NCBI GenBank assembly: GCA_030141585.1
Contig: JAQIFP010000014.1
Coordinates: forward strand, 1-64,000
DNA from: Ophryocystis elektroscirrha
Lineage: Eukaryota > Apicomplexa > Conoidasida > Neogregarinorida > Ophryocystidae
Length of the DNA: 64,000 nucleotides
Direction: 5' to 3'
This document shows positions 1 through 9,263 of the stretch, one piece after another. The position numbers were made by a program, and so were the translations under genes. The notes below the pieces were generated by a model. That model was not told where the DNA came from, searched no databases, and saw only the letters and a program-made list of their open reading frames with translations. Position 1 is the stretch's first letter; each line of letters begins with the position of its first letter.

Positions 1-178
1 ACCCTAAACCCTAAACCCTAAACCCTAAACCCTAAACCCTAAACCCTAAACCCTAAACCCTAAACCCTAAACCCTAAACCCTAAACCCTAAACCCTAAAC
101 CCTAAACCCTAAACCCTAAACCCTAAATTCTAAACCCTAAATTCTAAATTCTAAATTCTAAATTCTAAATTCTAATAA
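1..178. repeat. Telomeric repeat array (CCCTAAA)n, left chromosome end
   Basis: Perfect 7-nt CCCTAAA units run from base 1 to about base 126. They are followed by variant units in which CCCTAAA alternates with and then gives way to TTCTAAA, ending near 178. The C-rich strand reads 5'->3' from the end inward, which is the orientation expected at a left chromosome end. The TTTAGGG type is known from Plasmodium, other Apicomplexa and plants. The degenerate inner units are typical of the boundary between telomere and subtelomere. Confidence 0.97.
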
Positions 179-480
179 TTTGTTTGTGTCAAGTATAAAT
201 GTTTGTAAAAAATCTCATCTAAGATTAACTAAATTTTTAGATGAAAAAGTAAATTGACCTCAAAAAAATATAGGTTACAATCAAGAATATTCTGAATTAA
301 ATTTTTGCACGTGAGACACTTGTTGTATTTTTTTTTGTAGAAAAGTCATTCTTTTCCAAATGTAATTAACAACAGCTAAAATCTTCATAGAACATTTTCA
401 ATAATAATGTTACAAGCAACATTTTGCAAAGCCATAACAATTTAATCATGAAAATCATTATGGCTGCCTTAAAAACAAGA
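179..480. other. Subtelomeric spacer without recognisable genes
   Basis: About 300 nt of AT-rich sequence between the telomeric array and the first coding-like segment. I see no repeat array, no convincing open frame and no RNA-like structure in it. Confidence 0.6.
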
Positions 481-674
481 TTAATCTGAAAACTCAACCT
501 TCTCATTAAACTTTCTCTTTAAACTTCCATAAGTTTTAATAGTGTCTTTCAGCTGGGAAACTGCAAAGTTTGGTGCCACATAACTAGAATAAACAGATTT
601 TTTTGAATCAGCAAATAATAGATCAATTTTTGAACGAAAATAAGAAAGTTGTTTAAGCCTTCTAGTTTGTCTTA
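481..674 (-). CDS. Orphan C-terminal exon, probably of the adjacent repeat protein
   Basis: On the minus strand an open stretch of about 64 codons follows a good 3' splice site (TTCTTAAG) near 675 and ends with TAA at 481-483. It encodes a basic, non-repetitive sequence that includes RRLKQLSYF, KSVYSSYVAPNF and GSLKRKFNEKVEFSD. It has no in-frame Met, so it must be a downstream exon. The only upstream coding sequence on this strand is the 788-4765 repeat protein, and no clean donor site joins the two. It may be the true C-terminus of that protein through an unseen splice, or the relic of a longer ancestral protein. Confidence 0.45.
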
Positions 675-787
675 AGAATCATATTTGTTTGACGTATCAA
701 CTTTATTTAAAGATACCCCCTTTTTCAGGTCGAGTCATTAACTGCAATACAGCTTGTTGAAGGATTCTAGGTTGTTAAGGAATTTTA

Positions 788-3700
788 TTATGTTGGAGAA
801 TTCCAGTATGTTGCAGGATCCCATTTTAATGCAGGATCTGTTTCCTTTGAGCAGAACGACTCATGCAGGCTTGATGAAAAACTTTTAGAACTGGAGCTGT
901 CCTGATAATCATTGTTTTTTGAATGATCAAAATTTTTTGTAGCATTAAAGCCTGCTGGAGAAAAAGAACTTCTTGGAGGATGAAGGTTTTTTCGAGGATG
1001 AAAGCTTGCTGAATGATAAGAGTTTGTTGGACGATAAGGGAATGCTGAAACATGATAGCTTGCTGGACGATAAGAGCTTGTTGGATGATTAGAGTTTCTT
1101 GGAGGATTTATCCTCATTAAATTGTTAAGGTCTGATCGAGGATCAATTTCTGTTGAAACCTCATAGTTTTTTGGAATTTCAATAGTTAATGGACGTTCAA
1201 AGCTTGATGGTGGACGTTCAAAGCATGATGGTGGACGTTCAAAGCCTGGTGGTAGACGTTCAAAGCCTGGTGGTAGACGTTCAAAGCCTGGTGAACTACG
1301 GTCAAAGCTTGGTGGACGTTTAAAGCCTGGGTAACGGTCAAAGCTTGGTGGACGTTTAAAGCCTGGGGTACGGTCAAAGCTTGGTGGACGTTTAAAGCCT
1401 GGGGTACGGTCAAAGCTTGGTGGACGTTTAAAGCCTGGGGTACAGTCAAAGCTTGGTAAACGTTCAAAGCTTGGTGGACGTTCAAAGCGTAGGGCACGGT
1501 TGAAACTTAGAGGACTGTTAAAGTTTTGTGGACGATTAAAGTTTTGTGGACGGTCAAAGGTTGGTGGACCGTCAAAGTTCATTCTATCATCAAAATCAAT
1601 TTGAGATTTAAATCCTCCAGGATCTAAGTTAGATTGGTTATCAAAATTTACTTGAGGACCAGAGGTTATTTGAGAATTAAGATGACTTTGAAGATCATAG
1701 AGATTTAAAAAATTTAATTTTGTTTGAGGATTCAAATTTGTTGGAGGATTCAAATTTGTTGGAGGATTCAAATTTGTTGGAGGATTCAAATTTGTTGGAG
1801 GATTCAATTTTGTTTGTGGATTCCAATTTGTTGGAGGATTCAAGTTTGTTTGTGGATTCAAGTTTGTTTGTGGATTCCAATTTGTTGGAGGATTCAAGTT
1901 TGTTTGTGGATTCCAATTTGTTGAAGAATTCAAATTTGTTGGAGGATCCAAAAATGCTGGTGGACTTAAATTTGTTGGAGGATTCAAAAATGCTGGTGGA
2001 TTTAAATTTGTTGGAGGATTCAAATTTGTTGGAGGATTCAAGTTTGTTTGTGGATTCAAGTTTGTTTGTGAATTCCAATTTGTTGAAGGATTCCAATTTG
2101 TTGGAGGATTCAAGTTTGTTTGTGGATTCAAGTTTGTTTGTGGATTCAAATTTGTTGGAAGATTCAAAAATGCTGGTGGATTTAAATTTGTTGGAGAATT
2201 CAAATTTGTTGGAGGATTCAAGTTTGTTTGTGGATTCCAATTTGTTGAAGGATTCCAATTTGTTGGAGGATTTAAGTTTGTTGGAGGATTCAAATTTGTT
2301 GGAGGATTTAAATTTGTTTGTGGATTCCAATTTGTTGGAGGATTCAAGTTTGTTTGTGGATTCAAGTTTGTTTGTGGATTCCAATTTGTTGAAGGATTCA
2401 AATTTGTTGGAGGATTCAAATTTGTTGGAGGATTCAAATTTGTTGGAGGATTTAAATTTGTTGGAGGATTTAAATTTGTTGGAGGATTCAAATTTGTTGG
2501 AGGATTTAAATTTGTTGGAGGATTTAAATTTGTTGGAGGATTTAAATTTGTTTGTGGATTCCAATTTGTTGGAGGATTCAAGTTTGTTGGAAGATTCAAG
2601 TTTGTTTGTGGATTCCAATTTGTTGAAGGGTTGAAATTTGTTGGAGGATTGAAATTTGTTGGAGGATTAAAATTTGGTTGTGAATTCCAATTTGTTGGAG
2701 GATTCAAGTTTGTTTGTGGATTCCAATTTGTTGGAGGATTCCAAATTGTTGAAGGATTCAAATTTGTTGGAGGATTCAAATTTGTTGGAGGATTCCAAAT
2801 TGTTGAAGGATTCAAGTTTGTTGGAGGATTCCAAATTGTTGGAGGATTCAAAAATGCTGATGGATTCCAATTTGTTAGAGGATTCAAAAATCCTGGAGGA
2901 TTTAAATTTGTTGGAGGATTCAAATTTGTTTGTGGATTCAAGGTTTTTAAATGTGTCGACGTTGTTGAAATATTTGGAAGTTGTGTAGTATTTGAGGTTT
3001 TTGAAGTATTTGAGATTCTTGAAATATTTGAGATTTTTGAAATATTTGAGATTTCTGAAATATTCGAAGTTTTTAAATTATCCGAAGTTTTTGTAGTATT
3101 TGTTGATATAAAAGTGTTCGTGGTTGTTGAAGTATTCGTAGTTGTTGAAGTATTCGTGGTTGTTGAAGTATTCGTGGTTGTTGAAGTATTCGTGGTTGTT
3201 GAGTTTTTGAAATTTGATGAAGGTTTTGTATTTGTTGACACATGTGACTTTGTTGAGTTATCTGAAGGATCTGATTTTGCTGGAGGATCTGATTTTTTTA
3301 AAGGATCTGATTTTTTTGAAGGATCTGATTTTGCTGGAGGATCTGATTTTGCTGCAGGATCTGATTTTGCTGGAGGATCTGATTTTGCTGCAGGATCTGA
3401 TTTTTTTAAAGGATCTGATTTTTTTGAGCGATCTGATGCTGTTGAACGATCTGATCTTGTTGAAGGATATATATATTTTGAAGCTTTTGGAGGATGCTCA
3501 TAATATGGGGGCGTATAACTCATTCTCCTCGCGAAGCGCACACCATTTCCGTGATAATACATACTTTGCCGACCTAAACAATTATTGTTACTATTATAAT
3601 AAATACCCTGAAAATTTGGATGAATTGGTTGCGGGTAAAATTTTCTATCATATGAATGTCCGTGGTAATATCTAGCTGAAGTATAATCTTGATTTGAATA

Positions 3701-4765
3701 ACGTTGATTGCTCGAGCTTCTATCAGTTTGCGGAACTACTTTTTGTGAGTCGTCTTTTTTTGAATAATGAACGACATTTGAAACTTTTTCGACTGGCAAA
3801 TTTGATGAAGAACATGAAATTGATGAAGAGTCTAAATTTTGAGCTGTGTTTTCGTTTTGAGAAACAGTCAGCTTTGATAAACTTGTTGCATCTACCAAAT
3901 CTTCTTTATTTGGCGAAACTTCCGAATCTGATAAAAGATTACGATTTTGCCTAGATTTAGGTGTTTGACTATGTTGAGGATTTAAGTTAGAACTGAAAAA
4001 TGATGAATCTATATAATTGTTCGCAATTCTAAATTGTTTAATTGATATATTTTTAGTAAAGCCTTCTATTATCAGTTTTATTTGACTCTTTGAGGACAAG
4101 CACTTGGTAGGTAACCTATCATATCGGAATTCAGAAAACAAATTATCAATTTTATTTTCTTCCTCATTTGTAGCACACTGAAATTTAGCTGCAATGCATA
4201 ATTTTAACTGCGAATCAGGATAGTATAACAAAACCTTAAGATCACTATCATTTATCTGAAGAATCAAACGTCTTAGTAGACCACCATTTAAAAATAGTCT
4301 TGTTACTTTACGTGAATGGTTGAGACCCTTTTCCAAAGGGATAATATTTTTTGATTTTTTATATCTCGAAATTAATTTAGGAAAATTTTGTAAAGTTTGT
4401 TTATTTGAAGGATAAAATGTTTGCGAATTCAGTTTTTTAACATTTTCCTTTACAGTTTTAAATTGAAAAAGATGAACGGAATCATCTTTTTTTTTTTGAA
4501 AGCAATCTGGATTATTTGTTAAATTTTGAGAAAAATTGTTATTATTTTCAACTTCTTGAGAACAACTGGGATTATTTTTTAATTTTTGAAGATAATTGTG
4601 ATCATTTTTAATATTTTTAAGAATATCGGAATAATTTTGATGCTCAACTGTAAGTGATATTGAATAATGAATCCGATCTAAGTTTAATACAAACTCATAG
4701 CTATAGGCTAAGTTAAAGTTTATTAGAGAAATATATAATGAAAAAGCCAAATAAAAAACCAGCAT
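788..4765 (-). CDS. Large secreted repeat protein, subtelomeric
   Basis: A single open frame of 1325 residues with an ATG at 4763-4765. Residues 1-22 form a hydrophobic signal peptide (MLVFYLAFSLYISLINFNLA). A non-repetitive part (about 25-390) with a Lys/Asn/Ser-rich start follows. Then come successive low-complexity arrays: KSDPPA units, NTSTTT units, SNISKI-like units, a very long array of TNLNPP/TNWNPQ hexamers, and finally a 12-residue FKRPPSFDRTPG array. The tail is Ser/Pro/Asn-rich. No transmembrane anchor is evident after the signal peptide. Subtelomeric position, secretion and tandem repeats fit an exported or surface antigen-like protein, but no family is recognised. The frame runs on into stop-ridden repeat-like sequence beyond the TAA at 788. 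Confidence 0.8.
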   Translation of the reverse strand: MLVFYLAFSLYISLINFNLAYSYEFVLNLDRIHYSISLTVEHQNYSDILKNIKNDHNYLQKLKNNPSCSQEVENNNNFSQNLTNNPDCFQKKKDDSVHLFQFKTVKENVKKLNSQTFYPSNKQTLQNFPKLISRYKKSKNIIPLEKGLNHSRKVTRLFLNGGLLRRLILQINDSDLKVLLYYPDSQLKLCIAAKFQCATNEEENKIDNLFSEFRYDRLPTKCLSSKSQIKLIIEGFTKNISIKQFRIANNYIDSSFFSSNLNPQHSQTPKSRQNRNLLSDSEVSPNKEDLVDATSLSKLTVSQNENTAQNLDSSSISCSSSNLPVEKVSNVVHYSKKDDSQKVVPQTDRSSSNQRYSNQDYTSARYYHGHSYDRKFYPQPIHPNFQGIYYNSNNNCLGRQSMYYHGNGVRFARRMSYTPPYYEHPPKASKYIYPSTRSDRSTASDRSKKSDPLKKSDPAAKSDPPAKSDPAAKSDPPAKSDPSKKSDPLKKSDPPAKSDPSDNSTKSHVSTNTKPSSNFKNSTTTNTSTTTNTSTTTNTSTTTNTSTTTNTFISTNTTKTSDNLKTSNISEISNISKISNISRISNTSKTSNTTQLPNISTTSTHLKTLNPQTNLNPPTNLNPPGFLNPLTNWNPSAFLNPPTIWNPPTNLNPSTIWNPPTNLNPPTNLNPSTIWNPPTNWNPQTNLNPPTNWNSQPNFNPPTNFNPPTNFNPSTNWNPQTNLNLPTNLNPPTNWNPQTNLNPPTNLNPPTNLNPPTNLNPPTNLNPPTNLNPPTNLNPPTNLNPPTNLNPSTNWNPQTNLNPQTNLNPPTNWNPQTNLNPPTNLNPPTNLNPPTNWNPSTNWNPQTNLNPPTNLNSPTNLNPPAFLNLPTNLNPQTNLNPQTNLNPPTNWNPSTNWNSQTNLNPQTNLNPPTNLNPPTNLNPPAFLNPPTNLSPPAFLDPPTNLNSSTNWNPQTNLNPPTNWNPQTNLNPQTNLNPPTNWNPQTKLNPPTNLNPPTNLNPPTNLNPPTNLNPQTKLNFLNLYDLQSHLNSQITSGPQVNFDNQSNLDPGGFKSQIDFDDRMNFDGPPTFDRPQNFNRPQNFNSPLSFNRALRFERPPSFERLPSFDCTPGFKRPPSFDRTPGFKRPPSFDRTPGFKRPPSFDRYPGFKRPPSFDRSSPGFERLPPGFERLPPGFERPPSCFERPPSSFERPLTIEIPKNYEVSTEIDPRSDLNNLMRINPPRNSNHPTSSYRPASYHVSAFPYRPTNSYHSASFHPRKNLHPPRSSFSPAGFNATKNFDHSKNNDYQDSSSSKSFSSSLHESFCSKETDPALKWDPATYWNSPT
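1260..1480 (-). repeat. 36-nt tandem repeats encoding FKRPPSFDRTPG
   Basis: Four to five copies of a 36-nt unit (plus-strand core TTTAAAGCCTGGGGTACGG followed by TCAAAGCTTGGTGGACG) lie in the 3' part of the repeat-protein gene. Flanking half-units (GFERLPP, SFERPP) at 1195-1290 are diverged 18-nt relatives. The copies at 1340-1440 are nearly identical, which indicates recent expansion. Confidence 0.85.
1715..2935 (-). repeat. 18-nt tandem array encoding TNLNPP hexapeptides
   Basis: Roughly 1.2 kb of 18-nt units of the plus-strand form GGATTCAAATTTGTTGGA, with variants reading TTTGTGGATTCC or TTTGTTGAA. They encode TNLNPP, TNWNPQ, AFLNPP and similar hexamers in the secreted protein. Because the unit contains no stop in several frames, long artificial open frames occur on both strands here. 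Higher-order blocks of several units recur, as expected from unequal exchange. Confidence 0.92.
3110..3205 (-). repeat. 18-nt tandem array encoding NTSTTT hexapeptides
   Basis: Five near-identical 18-nt units (plus-strand GTATTCGTGGTTGTTGAA) encode Asn-Thr-Ser-Thr-Thr-Thr. A more diverged set at about 2985-3085 encodes SNISKI/SNTSKT and has the same period. Confidence 0.85.
3260..3460 (-). repeat. 18-nt tandem array encoding KSDPPA/KSDPAA hexapeptides
   Basis: About eleven 18-nt units (plus-strand GGATCTGATTTTGCTGGA, and GGATCTGATTTTTTTAAA) encode charged KSDPxx hexamers. It is the most 5' of the arrays relative to the gene. Confidence 0.85.
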
Positions 4766-5120
4766 AAGACAAGCTTTATTAAAAACTCATTTAATATTCA
4801 GAAAAAGAAGTTTTTTATTGCTTTTATATATGAGGGTAAGTTATTATCAATAATAGGAATTTTACAAGTATAGTGTTAAACCTCTTAGGTATTACCTGCT
4901 CCAACTGTCATATAACGAACATGAATTCAAACAGCAAGAATTAAAACATATTTGTATGTATCTATAATTACTTACATATTATTAATAGTTTTATAATGTA
5001 ATGATTTTGTTGATGAAAAAGTAAAAAAAAAATATTTGAATACAAATTTTGTAGTACCCATTGTTATTAAAATACAATGGCTTGTTTTTTTCAATAAAGT
5101 GGAAATAAATTATTCATTTA
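4766..5120. promoter_or_regulatory. Divergent intergenic region between two secreted-protein genes
   Basis: About 355 nt of AT-rich DNA separate the start codons of the minus-strand repeat protein and the plus-strand small secreted protein. It must hold both promoters. I recognise no specific motif, only poly(A/T) tracts. Confidence 0.5.
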
Positions 5121-5579
5121 ATGCGATTTTTAGACTTATGCTTTTTTACCATAATCTTGTCATCCATTAATTATTTTACCACAGTTAACAGTAAACTTAT
5201 TGATAAAATTACTAATGCATTCAAACTTTCAAGTTTAAAAAGACAAATCTCGCGAAAAGAAAAAGAAATTAAGAAACTGCTTTTTAAATTAAAAAATGAC
5301 GAAGAAAAAATTCTCAAAATTGGTGAACAATACTGTGCACATGTACCAGTTTTACAACGCACATATTTCTGTTCTATCGCATTGGATTTATTATACAAAA
5401 ACAAAGATATAAAACGTACGGCTACTATTGCCCTTGGATTAGGCAGAAGACCTAGAATAGACACACACGATCAAGACTTAACAGAAAACGATAATTATTT
5501 TTTAAAAACCACTCAAATAGAGTCAGAATTGATTCCACCCCCATACAAATTTTCTGCTTACAATTCTACATTAAATTAA
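5121..5579 (+). CDS. Small secreted hypothetical protein
   Basis: An intronless 152-residue frame that starts with ATG at 5121. Residues 1-24 look like a signal peptide (MRFLDLCFFTIILSSINYFT). A basic, probably helical stretch follows (about 25-70, rich in Lys/Leu/Glu, a possible short coiled coil), then a segment with two Cys (YCAHVP and YFCSIAL), and a polar tail. The two cysteines could form a disulphide outside the cytosol. No family is recognised. Its place next to the telomere and head-to-head with another signal-peptide gene suggests a secreted or exported parasite factor. Confidence 0.7.
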   Translation: MRFLDLCFFTIILSSINYFTTVNSKLIDKITNAFKLSSLKRQISRKEKEIKKLLFKLKNDEEKILKIGEQYCAHVPVLQRTYFCSIALDLLYKNKDIKRTATIALGLGRRPRIDTHDQDLTENDNYFLKTTQIESELIPPPYKFSAYNSTLN

Positions 5580-5869
5580 TGTTTCTTAAAAACTAAATTT
5601 TTTATCGTAGTAACGCAGATGTTTTGTTTAAATGCAGCTTAAGAACCTAACATTCCATTTACATGTATAAAAATATGTAATTTTGAAAACTAAAAATTGA
5701 AAGTTAAAATAACATGCATGAAAACATTTTCTTATATTATTTAGATATTTTTGTTAAATTGTAAATTTTAAAAAAAATTTAAAGATATTTTATAATTTGT
5801 ATTTTATAAATATTTTTGACAGTCTTATTCTCTTATGCGGCACAATTGTCTATTAAGTTTTAGGAACTT

Positions 5870-7584
5870 TTAATGTGTTTCTAGAAACTCTGCACGACTG
5901 ATTGAATAAGTATAATATTGTTCATCTTTTGATGCCCAAAAACTTCCTCCTCGCCATGCAGTATTTGCTAAGTCTAGTGTTTGATATATGCATATAGGCC
6001 ATGTCTATAAAAAGTTGTAAATTACACTTAAATACCTCTGGCAATCTACGCCTTAATTCCATTAATAAACGGTAAGCAAAATAAGGTGAGGCAGAACCGC
6101 CTCCAGATAATAATATCCGTTTTACTAATGAAGATTGAACAACAGGAGGGCATGAGAAAATCGAGTTTTCAATTAATTCCTGTACACTACACTCCATGGA
6201 AGGAGGTTGACTATTTTTGTGTATTTGGGAAGGCTTCAATCTTTCAACTTCAAACTGATAATCTTGAAAACAGAATGTGATCATAAAAATAAAATTTTAT
6301 AAGCATACCTGCGGGATAAAAGTTCAATTCGCTACATCTTATTCTTTCATTTGCCATATTAAATTCTGTAATTGAGCGGGTTTGTTGTTTTTCTTTCCAA
6401 TTATTAATTTCATTTGAAGGGGAGTCTATTACTTTATTTAAAATAGAAACAAAATTATTATTTTCATTCCCTTCGTATTTATACAATGGAACGGATGCGG
6501 GTGAAATTGATTCAAATAATTTTCTAGATTTACGAGCCTGAAAAAAATCTTTAAATTTTTTTTTGCTATACCGTGCAAGAAGTGAGATCTGGAAGATAAA
6601 ATTTTGTGTTTAAATGAGAACACTGATGATAATAATGATTTGATTCATAATATAAAATACCAATGATTTACTTGTCATCAAATCAGTTTTATAATTTAAA
6701 GATGTAAAACACATTTGATTCTTTATCTGAAAAGACTGTTTTAGAAATTAATTGAAATTATTTACCATATTCACCATTATCTCATTATGTGTTAGATCTA
6801 TTGTTTGATACGCCAATAAGTTCTTAAGCAAATTGGTTGCATGCATACCGCCCAGATTAGAATGCATAACACCAACATCTAATGGCATGTTTCCAAGCAT
6901 AGGTATAACCCACGTGGATTGGTGTCCCATATCAACAATTAATTGACATTTTTCATTTGAACTATTCAATGACCAATTTTGAAAATACTTGACGTCATCT
7001 ACTATTCCATAATATTCACATTTATTAGTAACTTTGTGTGTAGTCTCCCATGGTTTTATTTTCAATTCACTATAATGCGATACGTCAAAGCAGACACCAT
7101 TATCGTAAGCAAAAGCCACAAGTTGCTGGGACGGGCTCACAAGCAATCTTTCTAAACCATATTCTTCAAATAATATTTGTGAGAGCACATGTCTCACCGC
7201 TGTTGGTGCTCCATATGGTTCAGTTATCAATATACTTGATGCATTCAATTTATTGAGCCGTAATCCTTCTTCGGAAAATAGATAATCCCAAATTAATCTT
7301 TGTAAATTACCATCAACTAATAAACCGCCTTCTAATGGTCTAATACAAAAATAGTTGTGTAACAAATATATATCATCACCCACAATATAATTTGGCTTAG
7401 CAGTAGAACTTAAATTAGTTGAAGTTTCTTGATATTTTTTTGCTAGAGGTACTGCAGCACAATTTTGCAATGTTATTCTAGGAGCATTTTCTGAAGCAAG
7501 TCCAGCTTTGATTGAATAGGATCCATTATCTACGACTATAATTTTACTGGTTTTTTCACTTGCAGCTTGGTGTGCTGGTGACAT
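5870..7584 (-). CDS. ARP6: Actin-related protein, Arp6-like
   Basis: A spliced gene; the ATG lies at 7582-7584 and the stop at 5870-5872. The first exon encodes the actin fold start (IVVDNGSYSIKAGLA), then ILITEPYGAPTAVRHV, the phosphate-2-like IVDMGHQSTWVIP and GGMHATNLLKNLLAY. Later exons give ANERIRCSELNFYPAG, the adenosine-loop element ILLSGGGSASPYFAYRL and the C-terminal AWRGGSFWASKDE. At least five exons are needed, with introns of roughly 30-100 nt. The LVDGNLQRLIWDYLF segment and ITEPY resemble Arp6, the SWR1 (H2A.Z-loading) subunit, more than conventional actin. Arp5 is the main alternative. It lies downstream of the PRL gene on the same strand. Confidence 0.68.
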
Positions 7585-7988
7585 TATCCATCAACTAAAA
7601 TTAATGAATATAGCAAATATGTTTGCTTATACACCCATTTGTAATATTATTGCTCAAAAATTTTCTTATTTTACGAATTTACAGTCAAGATCAGGAGTGA
7701 AACCTTATATATTTTATATTCGTGCAAATCATAGAATAAAAGAGTCTTTATACTCATTAAATTTAGTTTTATACTAATCAAAGTAAAATAAATTAAATAC
7801 AAAAAATATTTTGTATCTATCAATGAATAATAATAATGTATATTTAAATTATTGATATATTTTAATAAGTGTAAAAATGTATCTAAGCATATCTAGTCTG
7901 TAATTTAAAATGTAAAAGTCCGATACTGACAAAAAAACAAAGCGATAATTACATGAAACACAAAAAACTATCAATATATAGACAAAGA

Positions 7989-8669
7989 TCAAAAAAGCCC
8001 ACAACACCATCTAGAAACAGCAGGTCTTTTTCGTGAACGATAGTTTATTAATGAGTGGAGCTGACGTTTATTTATAGCACCTTTTCTATGAGCTCTAACT
8101 AATTCAATTGCGTCCACGCTACGCATTCCATATTCAATCAATGCTATGACAACTAACACTGGTGCGCGACCCAAGCCTGCTAAACAATGCACAGCTACAG
8201 CTTTTTTATTCTCTGATGCTTTATTTACAATAGTCTGAAAAAGAAACCATATTTAATAAGCAAAAGAAATTACCATCCATTTGGATATAATTTCTTCACT
8301 GGGTGGCTCTCCGTCAGAAAATTCTAAATCCTAAAAAACCCCAAAAGTAATAAACACTTCTTTAATTCGAAAATATGAAATTAAATATAATTTTGACTTA
8401 AATTAATTAAATTAATAAACGCTACTGGTATATATAGGTAGACTTACATGAGTTGCTATTCCTGTATCACAAACATAACTTTCTTCGTAAGTTTTTTCAC
8501 AGGTTCTGACTAAATCGCTAACATTATTCTTAAGAAGGATATCAACATATAACTTTATATTGTCATAATGAGGAGCGTCTAATATTAAAAATTGAAGGTT
8601 TCCATGTACAATTAATGTTGGCTTGTTGACAAGGGTATGCCCCAAAGATGTTGCAGCTTCGTTTTTCAT
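7989..8669 (-). CDS. PRL: PRL-type protein tyrosine phosphatase (PTP4A family)
   Basis: A three-exon gene: exon 1 starts at 8669, a short middle exon near 8272-8331 encodes DLEFSDGEPPSEEIISKWM, and exon 3 holds the active site. The catalytic loop HCLAGLGRAP matches the PRL signature HCxAGxGRxP, with Cys as nucleophile and Arg for phosphate binding. The Asp in the middle exon is the likely WPFDD-loop equivalent. The C-terminus CCGLF has a CaaX-like CGLF with terminal Phe, fitting farnesylation and membrane attachment, preceded by a basic RSRKRP stretch. Total length is near the family norm of about 165-215 residues. Introns are about 40-115 nt. Confidence 0.9.
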
Positions 8670-9263
8670 GTAATTTCCAGAATCTCAGCCCAAGCATTAA
8701 ATATTTTTTATTCGACTAATGGTTATGTTTCAAAAGAGATTAGCTAAGATGAGACTTTAAAATCTTGATAAGTAACACAAAGACTTGTGATATATTAGTA
8801 AACGGAATGACAGAGTAGAGGAAGGACACAAGTATCCAAGTTGATAATAAAATTTTTCTACTTGATTTTGGATACGATTTGAATATATCAATTCACATTT
8901 TCCTTGACAGAAAACAATATATTAATCAAGCGATCCAACGATTACTTAAATAAATATATTCGATAGTATCTAATTCTAATTACAGTAGACTTCTCCTGGA
9001 TCATAATTAATGTAACGAAGTTAATTCTTCTCAAAAATAAATATTTATGACATACTAATTAATAAAATTGTAGTTTGTATAAATAAATATACATTTTTTT
9101 TAATATTAGCTTGCTTTCATTTAAAAAATTATTAAATATAAAAAAAAAATGTAAATGTATTTTGTAGTACTTTTCTCACATGTTGGTATAATACAATAAT
9201 CAATGGTTTTTTTTGTTGTTATATAATAAAACATAAATTATATGCACTGTTCATTCTGTTGAA
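8670..9263. promoter_or_regulatory. Divergent intergenic region PRL / threonyl-tRNA synthetase
   Basis: About 590 nt of AT-rich sequence between two divergently transcribed genes. No convincing open frame, repeat or RNA gene is seen. It should contain both promoters. Confidence 0.5.

Noticed and set aside
1720..3503. Long plus-strand open frames across the repeat arrays (e.g. 1720-2634, 2631-3503) and a second minus-strand frame at 1695-2618
   Set aside because: They exist only because an 18-nt unit without stops stays open in several frames. The minus-strand 788-4765 frame has a signal peptide and non-repetitive flanks, so it is the real one.
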